This document shows, one piece after another, positions 1 to 5,299 of a stretch of DNA of 6,314 nt (the first letter of the stretch is position 1; the number at the start of each line of letters is the position of its first letter). Source of the DNA: Deltaproteobacteria bacterium RIFCSPLOWO2_02_56_12 (lineage in GTDB: Bacteria > Desulfobacterota > Binatia > UBA9968); the NCBI GenBank assembly GCA_001799045.1, contig MGRY01000102.1, positions 1 through 6,314 of the forward strand, given 5' to 3'. Below the pieces are notes generated by a model. The model saw nothing but the letters and a program-made list of their open reading frames with translations. It was not told where the DNA came from and ran no database searches. The translations under genes were made by a program, and so were the position numbers.

Positions 1-1
1 T

Positions 2-829
2 AGACTAAAAAACTTTGACCCGGGCTATACAGGAAAGTTCAAAAGCAAGAAGGCTGCAAGGAAAAAGCTGGAACAGGACATCCAAAAATTAGCGAATTAT
101 CAAGATGTTTTATACGCGCAGAACATCTATTCCGTATTGCTGGTCTTTCAGGCGCTGGATGCGGCGGGCAAGGACAGTGCTATTAAGCACGTCATGTCAG
201 GCATCAACCCTCAGGGATGTCAGGTCTTTAGCTTCAAAGTACCGTCGGCAGAGGAGCTCGATCATGATTACCTGTGGCGCTATATGAAGGCTCTTCCTGA
301 GCGGGGCCGCTTTGGGATATTCAACAGATCCTACTATGAGGAGGTGCTGGTGGTTCGGGTCCATCCCGAAATCCTGGAGAAACAGCAGCTTCCGCCAAAA
401 GCGAAGGGAAAAAATATCTGGAAAGATCGCTATGAGGAAATCAACAATTTTGAAAAATACCTTGCACAAAATGGCGTCATTGTCGTGAAATTCTTTCTCA
501 ATGTATCAAAGAGCGAGCAGAAAAAAAGATTCCTGGAGCGCCTCACCTTAACGGAGAAGAACTGGAAGTTCTCTGCGACGGATGCGAAAGAAAGGATCTC
601 TTGGAATAAGTATATGAAGGCCTACGAGGATGTCTTTAACCACACCAGCACCAAATGGGCACCTTGGTATATTATCCCGGCTGATTACAAGTGGTTTACG
701 CGGGTTGCTATCGCCGATATCATTATTTCAAGACTCAAGTCCCTAAAATTGAGTTACCCGACCGTTACACCACAGCACAATAAAGACCTCCTCAAGACCA
801 AGCGGATGCTAGAGAGAGGAGCTCTGTGA
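2..829 (+). CDS. ppk2: PPK2-family polyphosphate kinase (5' partial)
   Basis: Cytosolic enzyme that transfers phosphate between polyphosphate and nucleotides. The frame is open from base 2 to the TGA at 827-829 (275 residues), so the start lies outside the window; comparison with full-length PPK2 proteins suggests about 15-25 residues are missing. A TTG at 137 is not the start, because family-typical sequence (LKNFDPGYTGKFKSK) precedes it in frame. Visible motifs are the Walker A-like ALDAAGKDS (window residues 51-59), then HVMSGINPQG, FKVPSAEELDHDYLWR, the Walker B region FNRSYYEEV (about 107-115), and a C-terminal block with WKFSATDAKER and APWYIIPADYKW. It is a single-domain form of near-normal length. 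Whether it phosphorylates AMP, ADP or GDP cannot be decided. The next gene is convergent, so it is not part of the reductase operon. The family call is secure; the subclass is not. Confidence 0.93.
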   Translation, partial: RLKNFDPGYTGKFKSKKAARKKLEQDIQKLANYQDVLYAQNIYSVLLVFQALDAAGKDSAIKHVMSGINPQGCQVFSFKVPSAEELDHDYLWRYMKALPERGRFGIFNRSYYEEVLVVRVHPEILEKQQLPPKAKGKNIWKDRYEEINNFEKYLAQNGVIVVKFFLNVSKSEQKKRFLERLTLTEKNWKFSATDAKERISWNKYMKAYEDVFNHTSTKWAPWYIIPADYKWFTRVAIADIIISRLKSLKLSYPTVTPQHNKDLLKTKRMLERGAL

Positions 830-890
830 GGAGCATATAAACCCGCCCGTTCGGTTCTGTTGAGGAATTGCGGGTCGCTCTTGAAGCGTT

Positions 891-1289
891 TTAGTTCTGC
901 GATCTTTTCCTCAGATCGATGAGCTCTATTTTATAGCCGTTCGGGTCTTCGATGAAGGCGATCTCGGAGCCTCCATGTTTCATCGGCCCTGGTTCACGCA
1001 CGATCTTCGCCCCTTTGGCGCGGAGCGTCTCGCAGGTTTGGTAGAGGTCGTCCACCCCGAGCGCGATGTGGCCAAAGGCGTTTCCCAGATCGTATTGGTG
1101 CGTGTCCCAGTTGTAAGTTAGCTCGATGACAGTTGTTTCCGACTCGGGACCATAGCCGACAAAGGCGAGGGTAAAGCGCCCCGACGGGTAATCTTTTTTC
1201 CTCAGGAGCTTCATTCCTAAAACGTCGCAATAAAACTTGATCGACTCATCCAGGTCATTGACCCGGATCATGGTGTGAAGAATTTTCAT
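891..1289 (-). CDS. gloA: Glyoxalase I (lactoylglutathione lyase), VOC superfamily
   Basis: Predicted to isomerise the hemithioacetal of methylglyoxal and a thiol (glutathione in the classical enzyme) to the S-lactoyl thioester, detoxifying methylglyoxal in the cytosol. With the start at 1289 the protein has 132 residues, a normal size for a bacterial GlxI, with two beta-alpha-beta-beta-beta repeats. All four metal ligands fall exactly at the E. coli GlxI numbers: His5, Glu56, His74 and Glu122, in the contexts KILHTMI, TVIELTYNW, FGHIALGVDD and GYKIELIDL. An upstream in-frame ATG (1317-1319) would add ten residues, MVKGGLGGSV. I prefer 1289 because a GGGAGGG site lies six bases before it and the ligand numbering fits. 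The gene is convergent with ppk2 and divergent from the SDR gene. The short loop between the two halves resembles the Ni/Co-type bacterial enzymes. The true thiol cofactor in this organism is unknown. Confidence 0.92.
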   Translation of the reverse strand: MKILHTMIRVNDLDESIKFYCDVLGMKLLRKKDYPSGRFTLAFVGYGPESETTVIELTYNWDTHQYDLGNAFGHIALGVDDLYQTCETLRAKGAKIVREPGPMKHGGSEIAFIEDPNGYKIELIDLRKRSQN

Positions 1290-1295
1290 AACGGA

Positions 1296-1302
1296 CCCTC
1301 CC
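1296..1302 (-). promoter_or_regulatory. Ribosome binding site deciding the gloA start
   Basis: On the minus strand this reads GGGAGGG and lies six bases before the ATG at 1289-1287. It supports the shorter glyoxalase start over the ATG at 1319, whose ten extra codons would run across this purine-rich site. Confidence 0.75.
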
Positions 1303-1362
1303 AAACCCCCTTTCACCATACCCCTTGCTGCGCGTCAAGAAGCTTGAGGTTCGACCGGCATC

Positions 1363-1395
1363 TTGGAAGAGGGCGCGGATATGGGATATATATCC
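1363..1395 (+). promoter_or_regulatory. Possible sigma-70-like promoter overlapping a 12-bp palindrome
   Basis: TTGGAA at 1363-1368 and TATATA at 1387-1392 are 18 bp apart and could be weak -35 and -10 boxes reading toward the SDR gene. The -10 lies inside a perfect palindrome, GGATATATATCC (1384-1395), which might be an operator or just an AT-rich coincidence. Each hexamer matches the consensus at only four of six positions. It is the best candidate I see in the 302-base gap between gloA and the SDR gene. Confidence 0.25.
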
Positions 1396-1572
1396 GGTCC
1401 GGGCCGGCACAGACACATCAACGAGGAGGAAGGCACCCTCTATGGAAAATAGACGACGTCCTGGAACTTCGACGTTGCTTCTGGTAAGAGAAAAAGCATC
1501 AGGAAGGACGGATCGCTGGGTGCCCGGGGTGATTTTTCAGGAGCGCAACCGGGAGAGAAGCTGAACGTATAG
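1381..1572 (+). pseudogene. Possible broken small gene or leader reading frame upstream of the SDR gene
   Basis: One frame reads from an ATG at 1381 through MGYISGPGRHRHINEEEG and TLYGK, meets a TAG at 1450-1452, and then continues in the same frame through TTSWNFDVASGKRKSIRKDG to a TAG at 1570-1572. The residue mix (His-rich, acidic, Trp/Phe, Gly) looks more protein-like than the overlapping frame. That overlapping frame is a 40-codon ORF at 1442-1564 with an AGGAGGA site 11 bases upstream, but its product is very Arg-rich, which suggests a shadow. I do not recognise a family; the His-Arg-His-...-Glu-Glu stretch only loosely recalls a cupin metal site. Alternatives are plain non-coding leader, a decayed gene, or stop-codon readthrough. 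Treat it as weak. Confidence 0.2.
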
Positions 1573-1591
1573 GAATGGAGGGGCGACATCG

Positions 1592-2338
1592 ATGAGATTG
1601 AATAACCAAGTGGCCATAGTTACAGGCGCCGGGCGTAATATCGGGGAAGATATAGCCAAGACCTTTGCCCAGGAGGGGGCTCGCGTCGCCGTGGTCGATC
1701 TCGATAAGGGAAGAGGGGAAAGGGTAGCGAGTGAGATCAACGCGGCAAATAGGGATCGTGCCATATCCATCGTCTGTGATGTTGCTTCTTCTGCGGATGT
1801 GGAGAAGATGGTCAAGACGGTCGTCCAAAAATGGGGCGGAGTGGATATTCTGGTTAACAACGCTGCCTGGACCGACCGCAAGACTATCCTCGATCTTACC
1901 GAGGAAGAATGGGACAAGGTCATGGCGATCTCGCTTAAAAGCGTCTTTCTCTGCACCAAGTTCGCCGCGCGAATCATGGTGGACCAGAAGCGCAAGGGCC
2001 GCATCGTCAACATCTCCTCCACCTCGGGCCATACCGGGAGGTCCGATGCCACCGCCTACACCGCCGCGAAGGCGGGCGTTCTCAACCTCACCCGCTCTCT
2101 GGCTGTTCAGCTCTCGGCTTATGGCATCCGGGTGAACTCCGTTACCCCCAACCGTATCGGCTCGCCGGTTGGGGAGGATGCAGTACCGGAAAACCGTTTT
2201 GTCAGAAACCTTGTCGGTCGGCGGGGAACCCCTAAGGATATTGCCTCGGCCGCGCTGTTTCTCTGTTCTGAGGAATCCGACTTTATCACGGCTGCGGATC
2301 TTCTGGTCGACGGTGGGGCCATGGCTTCTAGGATTTAG
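1592..2338 (+). CDS. Short-chain dehydrogenase/reductase (classical SDR, FabG-like)
   Basis: Predicted cytosolic NAD(P)-dependent oxidoreductase acting on a hydroxyl/keto pair. Its 248 residues are standard for a classical SDR. Motifs in order are the Rossmann glycine motif TGAGRNIG (11-18), Asp36 at the end of the second strand (VAVVDLD, suggesting NAD over NADP), CDV (62-64), NNAA (89-92), the catalytic Ser143 in NISSTSG, and Tyr156/Lys160 in YTAAK. The Asn of the catalytic tetrad, usually found in a vNlkG-like segment, appears to be Ser114 (AISLKSVF). The C-terminus ends in LLVDGGAMASRI. The ATG at 1592 follows TGGAGGGG (1576-1583) by eight bases. The neighbouring reductase operon suggests a hydroxyacyl-CoA dehydrogenase role in alicyclic acyl-CoA oxidation, comparable to BadH or the SDR in bzd clusters. 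That is inference from context; FabG-like or sugar-alcohol substrates are equally possible. The gap of 441 bp makes co-transcription with the reductase doubtful. Confidence 0.9.
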   Translation: MRLNNQVAIVTGAGRNIGEDIAKTFAQEGARVAVVDLDKGRGERVASEINAANRDRAISIVCDVASSADVEKMVKTVVQKWGGVDILVNNAAWTDRKTILDLTEEEWDKVMAISLKSVFLCTKFAARIMVDQKRKGRIVNISSTSGHTGRSDATAYTAAKAGVLNLTRSLAVQLSAYGIRVNSVTPNRIGSPVGEDAVPENRFVRNLVGRRGTPKDIASAALFLCSEESDFITAADLLVDGGAMASRI

Positions 2339-2367
2339 CAGCAGTTCACCCTCAAATTGAGCGAAGG

Positions 2368-2381
2368 TTTCACGCGTGAAA
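2368..2381. repeat. 14-bp perfect palindrome, possible operator
   Basis: TTTCACGCGTGAAA is a perfect inverted repeat without a spacer, 30 bases after the SDR stop codon. No T-run follows, so it is not an intrinsic terminator. It has the form of a binding site for a dimeric repressor, but it lies about 330 bp upstream of the sigma-54 promoter, so its target is unclear. Confidence 0.4.
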
Positions 2382-2514
2382 GCCATCATCTCCTGACTTC
2401 CCTGATGAAAGTCTTGCCGCAGATATAGATTTCTTTTGATCTTCTACCAACTTCTTATTGGTTAGCGGGAGATGGTCTCCAGTCCTTCGTACGTTTGTTA
2501 AGTGGTCTCTAAAA

Positions 2515-2549
2515 TTCCTATTTTCAAGAAAATTTCCTATCTTTAGGAA
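2515..2549. promoter_or_regulatory. Tandem dyads, candidate upstream activating sequence
   Basis: TTCCTATCTTTAGGAA (2534-2549) is a perfect TTCCTA-N4-TAGGAA dyad. TTCCTATTTTCAAGAA (2515-2530) is a degenerate copy starting 19 bp earlier, close to two helical turns. A second reading, ATTTTCAAGAAAAT (2520-2533), is also a perfect palindrome with a two-base spacer. The dyad centres lie about 170 and 190 bp upstream of the start expected from the sigma-54 promoter, the usual distance for enhancer sites of sigma-54 activators. The activator itself is not in the window. Confidence 0.5.
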
Positions 2550-2686
2550 GGGTGTTCTAGTGTATTTTCCTCTCTTCTCTCCTAAGCACGGTTTTTTAGA
2601 GAGCCGTTGCCGAAAAGGCGCAATAAAATAAAGGCTAATTTTTAATGCTTTCCATTTGCGCGTATTCGCTTTAGTGAGAAATTTGG

Positions 2687-2702
2687 TGGCATGTATCTTG
2701 CT
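2687..2702 (+). promoter_or_regulatory. Sigma-54 (-24/-12) promoter of the reductase operon
   Basis: TGGCATGTATCTTGCT fits the sigma-54 consensus TGGCACG-N4-TTGCW except for T in place of C at one position. The invariant GG (2688-2689) and GC (2700-2701) are separated by exactly 10 bp. Transcription would start near 2713, giving a leader of about 67 bases before bzdN. Sigma-54 promoters need an ATP-hydrolysing activator, which fits the upstream dyads at 2515-2549. No competing sigma-70 promoter of similar quality was seen close to bzdN. Confidence 0.72.
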
Positions 2703-2779
2703 CATCTAACGTTCGTTTGGATTTTGATGCTACCTTTAATTAGACCAATCAGCTGGACAAAAGATAGAGGAGAAACAAG

Positions 2780-3904
2780 ATGATTGAGAAATTTAAAGAG
2801 TGGTACATAAACCGCCATACCTATGCCAAGCAATGGAAGGAGCAGACCGGCGGCAAGGTCATTGGTACGTTTTGTACTTACGTACCTGAGGAAATCCTGG
2901 TAGCCGCAAAGATGCTTCCTGCCCGCATTCTTGGGAGTCACGAGCCTCAGGATGTCACCGAGCCGCATATTTTTGGCATGTTCTGCCCCTTCTGTCGGGA
3001 TGCGTTGGCGCAGGGGTTAAAAGGTAGGTTCAATTATTTGGATGGGGTTGTGCTGGCGCATTCCTGTATCCATTTTCGCCAGACCTTTAATTCGTGGAGA
3101 ATCCACCTTCCGGTTGAGTTCAGTTACTACATCCCGATGCCCAACACGGTGCAGACACCCCATGCTCGGTCCTATCACAGGGTGGAGGTGGAGAATTTTA
3201 AAAAGGCGATTGAAGAATATACCGGTCGCCCGATCACGGAGCAGGATCTCGATCGAGGGATTGAAATTTTAAATCGCAACCGCCGTCTCCTGCGCAAGGT
3301 CTACGAATGCCGCAAGCTCGACAACCCACCTTTGACCGGCGAAGAGGCCATGTATATGGCGGTTACCAGCCAGTTCATCGACAAGGAGGAGCACAGCAAC
3401 GTTCTGGAAGCTGTGCTCAAGGAGCTCCCTGAACGGAAGCTCCCGCGCGATTCAGGAATTCGCCTTATGGCCGTAGGGAGCGAGAACGATGATGCCGAGT
3501 TCTTTAAGATGGTCGAGTCCGTTGGCAGCACAGTAGTCATAGACGAGCAGTGCGCGGGGAGCCGGTACTTCTGGAATGAGTCTGTGCCCAACGGTGATCG
3601 CCTGGCAGCCATCGCGAATCGGTATCTGGATCGTCCGCCTTGTCCTGTCAAAGATTACCCTGCCCATTCCCGTTTCCAACACGTCCTGAACCTTGCCAAG
3701 GACTACCGCGCCCAAGGGGCGATCATCATGCAGGAAAAATTTTGCGACCCCCACGAAGGGGACAATCCCCGGCTGAAAAAGTTTCTGGAAGAGAACGGCA
3801 TCCCCACCCTTTCCTTGGAGTTTGACTCGACCAATCCTTTGGGTCCTTTCCGTATCCGCGTGGAGGCGTTCTTGGAAACTATCAGAGGTGAGGAACTCTT
3901 TTGA
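2780..3904 (+). CDS. bzdN: Benzoyl-CoA reductase, bzd type, N subunit (BcrC/BadD homologue)
   Basis: One of the two substrate-reducing subunits of ATP-dependent benzoyl-CoA reductase, of the 2-hydroxyacyl-CoA dehydratase superfamily (HgdB-like). With the O subunit it is expected to bind the aryl-CoA and an iron-sulfur cluster and perform the two-electron dearomatisation to a cyclohexadiene acyl-CoA. The 374 residues match the usual 375-390. Family hallmarks are Cys32 in FCTYVPEEIL, the pair Cys69/Cys72 in FCPFCRDALAQG, Cys96 in LAHSCIHFRQTFNSW, and the C-terminal block IIMQEKFCDPHEGDNP followed by IPTLSLEFD. The Cys residues near 32, 72 and 96 are the likely cluster ligands. The ATG at 2780 follows GAGGAG (2767-2772) by seven bases and is the first gene behind the sigma-54 promoter. 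Its stop overlaps the ribosome site of the O gene. The name N (not BcrC or BadD) is chosen from the look of the whole set; the exact aryl substrate is not determined. Confidence 0.88.
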   Translation: MIEKFKEWYINRHTYAKQWKEQTGGKVIGTFCTYVPEEILVAAKMLPARILGSHEPQDVTEPHIFGMFCPFCRDALAQGLKGRFNYLDGVVLAHSCIHFRQTFNSWRIHLPVEFSYYIPMPNTVQTPHARSYHRVEVENFKKAIEEYTGRPITEQDLDRGIEILNRNRRLLRKVYECRKLDNPPLTGEEAMYMAVTSQFIDKEEHSNVLEAVLKELPERKLPRDSGIRLMAVGSENDDAEFFKMVESVGSTVVIDEQCAGSRYFWNESVPNGDRLAAIANRYLDRPPCPVKDYPAHSRFQHVLNLAKDYRAQGAIIMQEKFCDPHEGDNPRLKKFLEENGIPTLSLEFDSTNPLGPFRIRVEAFLETIRGEELF

Positions 3905-3910
3905 GGAGGA
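3903..3910 (+). promoter_or_regulatory. Ribosome binding site of bzdO overlapping the bzdN stop
   Basis: GAGGAGGA begins within the TGA stop of bzdN (3902-3904) and ends seven bases before the ATG at 3918. This fixes the bzdO start, although the frame stays open upstream to 3822, and it suggests translational coupling that would keep the two paired subunits in equal amounts. Confidence 0.8.
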
Positions 3911-3917
3911 TTTGATA

Positions 3918-5252
3918 ATGGCAACCCCAACCAAATATCCGACTGAAGCCTTGAAATGTTGGCCCAAGGCCAAAGAGATCCGCCAGCAGTACTACAAAGA
4001 CTACGCTAGCGCCCACGACCGGGGGGGCATCCGCTGGAGTGGAGGGGCTTGGGCCTTCGATGCCGTTCCGATGGGCTTAGGCGATGACGTCCATGTCATG
4101 ACGGGTGAACCTTACGCAGCCTCTATCGCCTTTGACCGCAAATTTGCCCAGGAGTGTCAGGATGCCACGGATGCCCGCGGCTGGGCCCGGGACCTCTGCT
4201 CCTATATGCGCATCTACTGGGGTTCTATGTACCTCAACCGCTTTTTCTTTGGCGGGGAGTTCCCCAAGCCGGATTTTTATTACCAGACCCAGATCTGCTG
4301 CAGCCACGCGAAGTGGGACCAGGAAGCCTCCCTGCATGAAAAGGTCCCTTTCTATTGCATCGACGTCTGCGTCGGTCCGTATGAGACCCTGACCGAGGAG
4401 CGCCTTAACTACGTTGTGAAGCAGTTGCATGACAGTATTGAGGGGATGGAGAAGACCACTGGGAGAAAGTACGACGACGAGAAACTCATTGCCGCGGTTC
4501 ACAACGAGTGCCGCAGCACCTCCCTTTGGGCCGAGATCTGCACGCTCAACAAGGCGATTCCGGCGCCTCTGGATGAGAAGACCATGTTCTCCCTTTACGT
4601 GCTTAACACGCTCCAGCGCTCTTCCAAACAGATTGGCGACTTTTACGAGGAGCTGCGCGACGAGGTCAAAGACCGGGTGGCTCGAGGGATTGCCGCGGTG
4701 CCTTACGAGCGCTGCCGGATCATCACCGACACGCAACCTCCTTGGGGCTTCCTCAAGATCTACCGCTACATGGAGCAGTTTGGCGTTGTCTCCGTGGGCT
4801 CCCTTTACACTTTCGGCCTGGAAGGGATCTTCGGCGAGCAGGAAGACGGGAGCTGGGGTCCACGAAAAACGCCGCAGCAGTTGGGAATCAAAATTAAGAC
4901 CAGGGACGAGGCGCTGAGAATTACTGCTGACTGGAACCTTTCCCGCCCGCAGTGGCAGCATTTCTATGACCCGGCCATCAAAACTCGTATGATGCTCAGG
5001 ATTTATAATGAGTGGAAGCTCAACGGAGTCATCCTTCATCTCAACCGTGGCTGTGAAGGACTGACCGTGGGGAGTTCGGAAAATCGCTTGGGTCTAATCA
5101 AGGCGGGGGTGCCGGTCATGACCTATGAGGGCAACATGGCCGACGAAAAAGAATTCGATGAGCGGCGCACCACTTCCCGCATCGAGTCATTCATGGAAAC
5201 CTTAGGCCTGGAACAGATTCCCGGCGCTGTTGCCGCACAGGCAGCGTCATAA
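3918..5252 (+). CDS. bzdO: Benzoyl-CoA reductase, bzd type, O subunit (BcrB/BadE homologue)
   Basis: Second substrate/iron-sulfur subunit of the ATP-dependent aryl-CoA reductase, same superfamily as the N subunit (HgdA-like), acting in the cytosol as its heterodimer partner. The 444 residues fit the usual 435-450. Markers are an N-terminal GIRWSGGAWAFDAVPMGLGD segment (37-56), Cys94 in RDLCSYMR, Cys127/Cys128 in QICCSHAKW, NECRSTSLW (196-204), PWGFLKIYRYMEQFG (275-289), Cys379 in LNRGCEGLTVGSSENR, and YEGNMADEKEFDERR near the end, the family's usual acidic motif. Cys94, one of Cys127/128, and Cys379 are the likely cluster ligands. The ATG at 3918 is chosen because the Shine-Dalgarno site lies just before it; the longer frame from 3822 would run back through the end of bzdN. 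It starts 13 bases after bzdN and is followed after 47 bases by bzdP. The family call is very secure; the substrate is inferred. Confidence 0.9.
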   Translation: MATPTKYPTEALKCWPKAKEIRQQYYKDYASAHDRGGIRWSGGAWAFDAVPMGLGDDVHVMTGEPYAASIAFDRKFAQECQDATDARGWARDLCSYMRIYWGSMYLNRFFFGGEFPKPDFYYQTQICCSHAKWDQEASLHEKVPFYCIDVCVGPYETLTEERLNYVVKQLHDSIEGMEKTTGRKYDDEKLIAAVHNECRSTSLWAEICTLNKAIPAPLDEKTMFSLYVLNTLQRSSKQIGDFYEELRDEVKDRVARGIAAVPYERCRIITDTQPPWGFLKIYRYMEQFGVVSVGSLYTFGLEGIFGEQEDGSWGPRKTPQQLGIKIKTRDEALRITADWNLSRPQWQHFYDPAIKTRMMLRIYNEWKLNGVILHLNRGCEGLTVGSSENRLGLIKAGVPVMTYEGNMADEKEFDERRTTSRIESFMETLGLEQIPGAVAAQAAS

Positions 5253-5255
5253 ACG

Positions 5256-5279
5256 GGTGCAGCGATATAGCGATTCACC
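5256..5279 (+). other. Weak stem-loop in the bzdO-bzdP spacer
   Basis: GGTG (5256-5259) can pair with CACC (5276-5279), and the loop holds the direct repeat AGCGAT (5261-5266 and 5269-5274). The stem is only four pairs. It lies just before the ribosome site of bzdP in the longest gap of the operon and might tune translation or mRNA stability, but it may equally be chance. Confidence 0.2.
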
Positions 5280-5285
5280 GGGAAG

Positions 5286-5295
5286 AAAGGAGGAG
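5286..5295 (+). promoter_or_regulatory. Strong ribosome binding site supporting a TTG start for bzdP
   Basis: AAAGGAGGAG contains AGGAGG (5288-5293), six bases before the TTG at 5300. No ATG or GTG lies between it and the conserved GIDVG motif, so the TTG is the only reasonable start. The near-perfect site may compensate for the weak start codon. Confidence 0.8.
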
Positions 5296-5299
5296 AGTC

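Larger units (their letters stand above)
2339..2779 (+). promoter_or_regulatory. AT-rich intergenic regulatory region upstream of the reductase operon
   Basis: This 441-base stretch holds no convincing gene and is visibly richer in A and T than its flanks. It contains, in order, a 14-bp palindrome (2368-2381), a GGAGA-TGG-TCTCC inverted repeat (2468-2480), GGTCTC repeated at 2474 and 2504 (30 bp apart), two overlapping groups of dyads (2515-2549), a run of AT-rich sequence (about 2621-2650) that could bend, a sigma-54 promoter (2687-2702), and the Shine-Dalgarno site of bzdN. A 111-codon minus-strand ORF crosses it, but it has no ribosome binding site and a biased composition. I see no clear intrinsic terminator for the SDR gene. 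Confidence 0.7.

Noticed and set aside
137..829. A 230-residue PPK2 starting at the TTG at 137.
   Set aside because: The frame is open to the left edge, and the preceding residues match the N-terminal region of PPK2 proteins; this start would cut into the strand leading to the Walker A motif.
841..892. Inverted repeats ACCCGC/GCGGGT (841-846, 870-875) and CGCT/AGCG followed by TTTT (876-892), as a bidirectional terminator between ppk2 and gloA.
   Set aside because: The first has a 23-base loop and no T-run; the second has only a four-pair stem and overlaps the end of gloA. Convergent genes make a terminator likely here, but the sequence does not clearly show one.
1290..1319. Ten-residue N-terminal extension of glyoxalase I from the ATG at 1319.
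   Set aside because: The GGGAGGG site lies inside it, six bases before the ATG at 1289, and the shorter start places the metal ligands at the usual E. coli positions 5, 56, 74 and 122.
1442..1564. A 40-codon ORF with a good upstream AGGAGGA, as a leader peptide or small gene.
   Set aside because: Its product is dominated by Arg and lacks features; the overlapping frame looks more protein-like. Kept only as part of the broken-frame observation.
1499..2389. Minus-strand ORF of 296 codons opposite the SDR gene.
   Set aside because: The plus strand has a complete SDR with all core motifs and a good ribosome site; the minus translation has no family features.
2370..2705. Minus-strand ORF of 111 codons covering the intergenic region before bzdN.
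   Set aside because: No ribosome binding site before its ATG, Lys/Arg-rich product without a recognisable motif, and it lies over the sigma-54 promoter and dyads. It looks like a chance ORF in AT-rich DNA.
4077..5039. Minus-strand ORF of 320 codons opposite bzdO.
   Set aside because: It lies entirely within the well-supported O subunit gene and is a shadow of its codon use.
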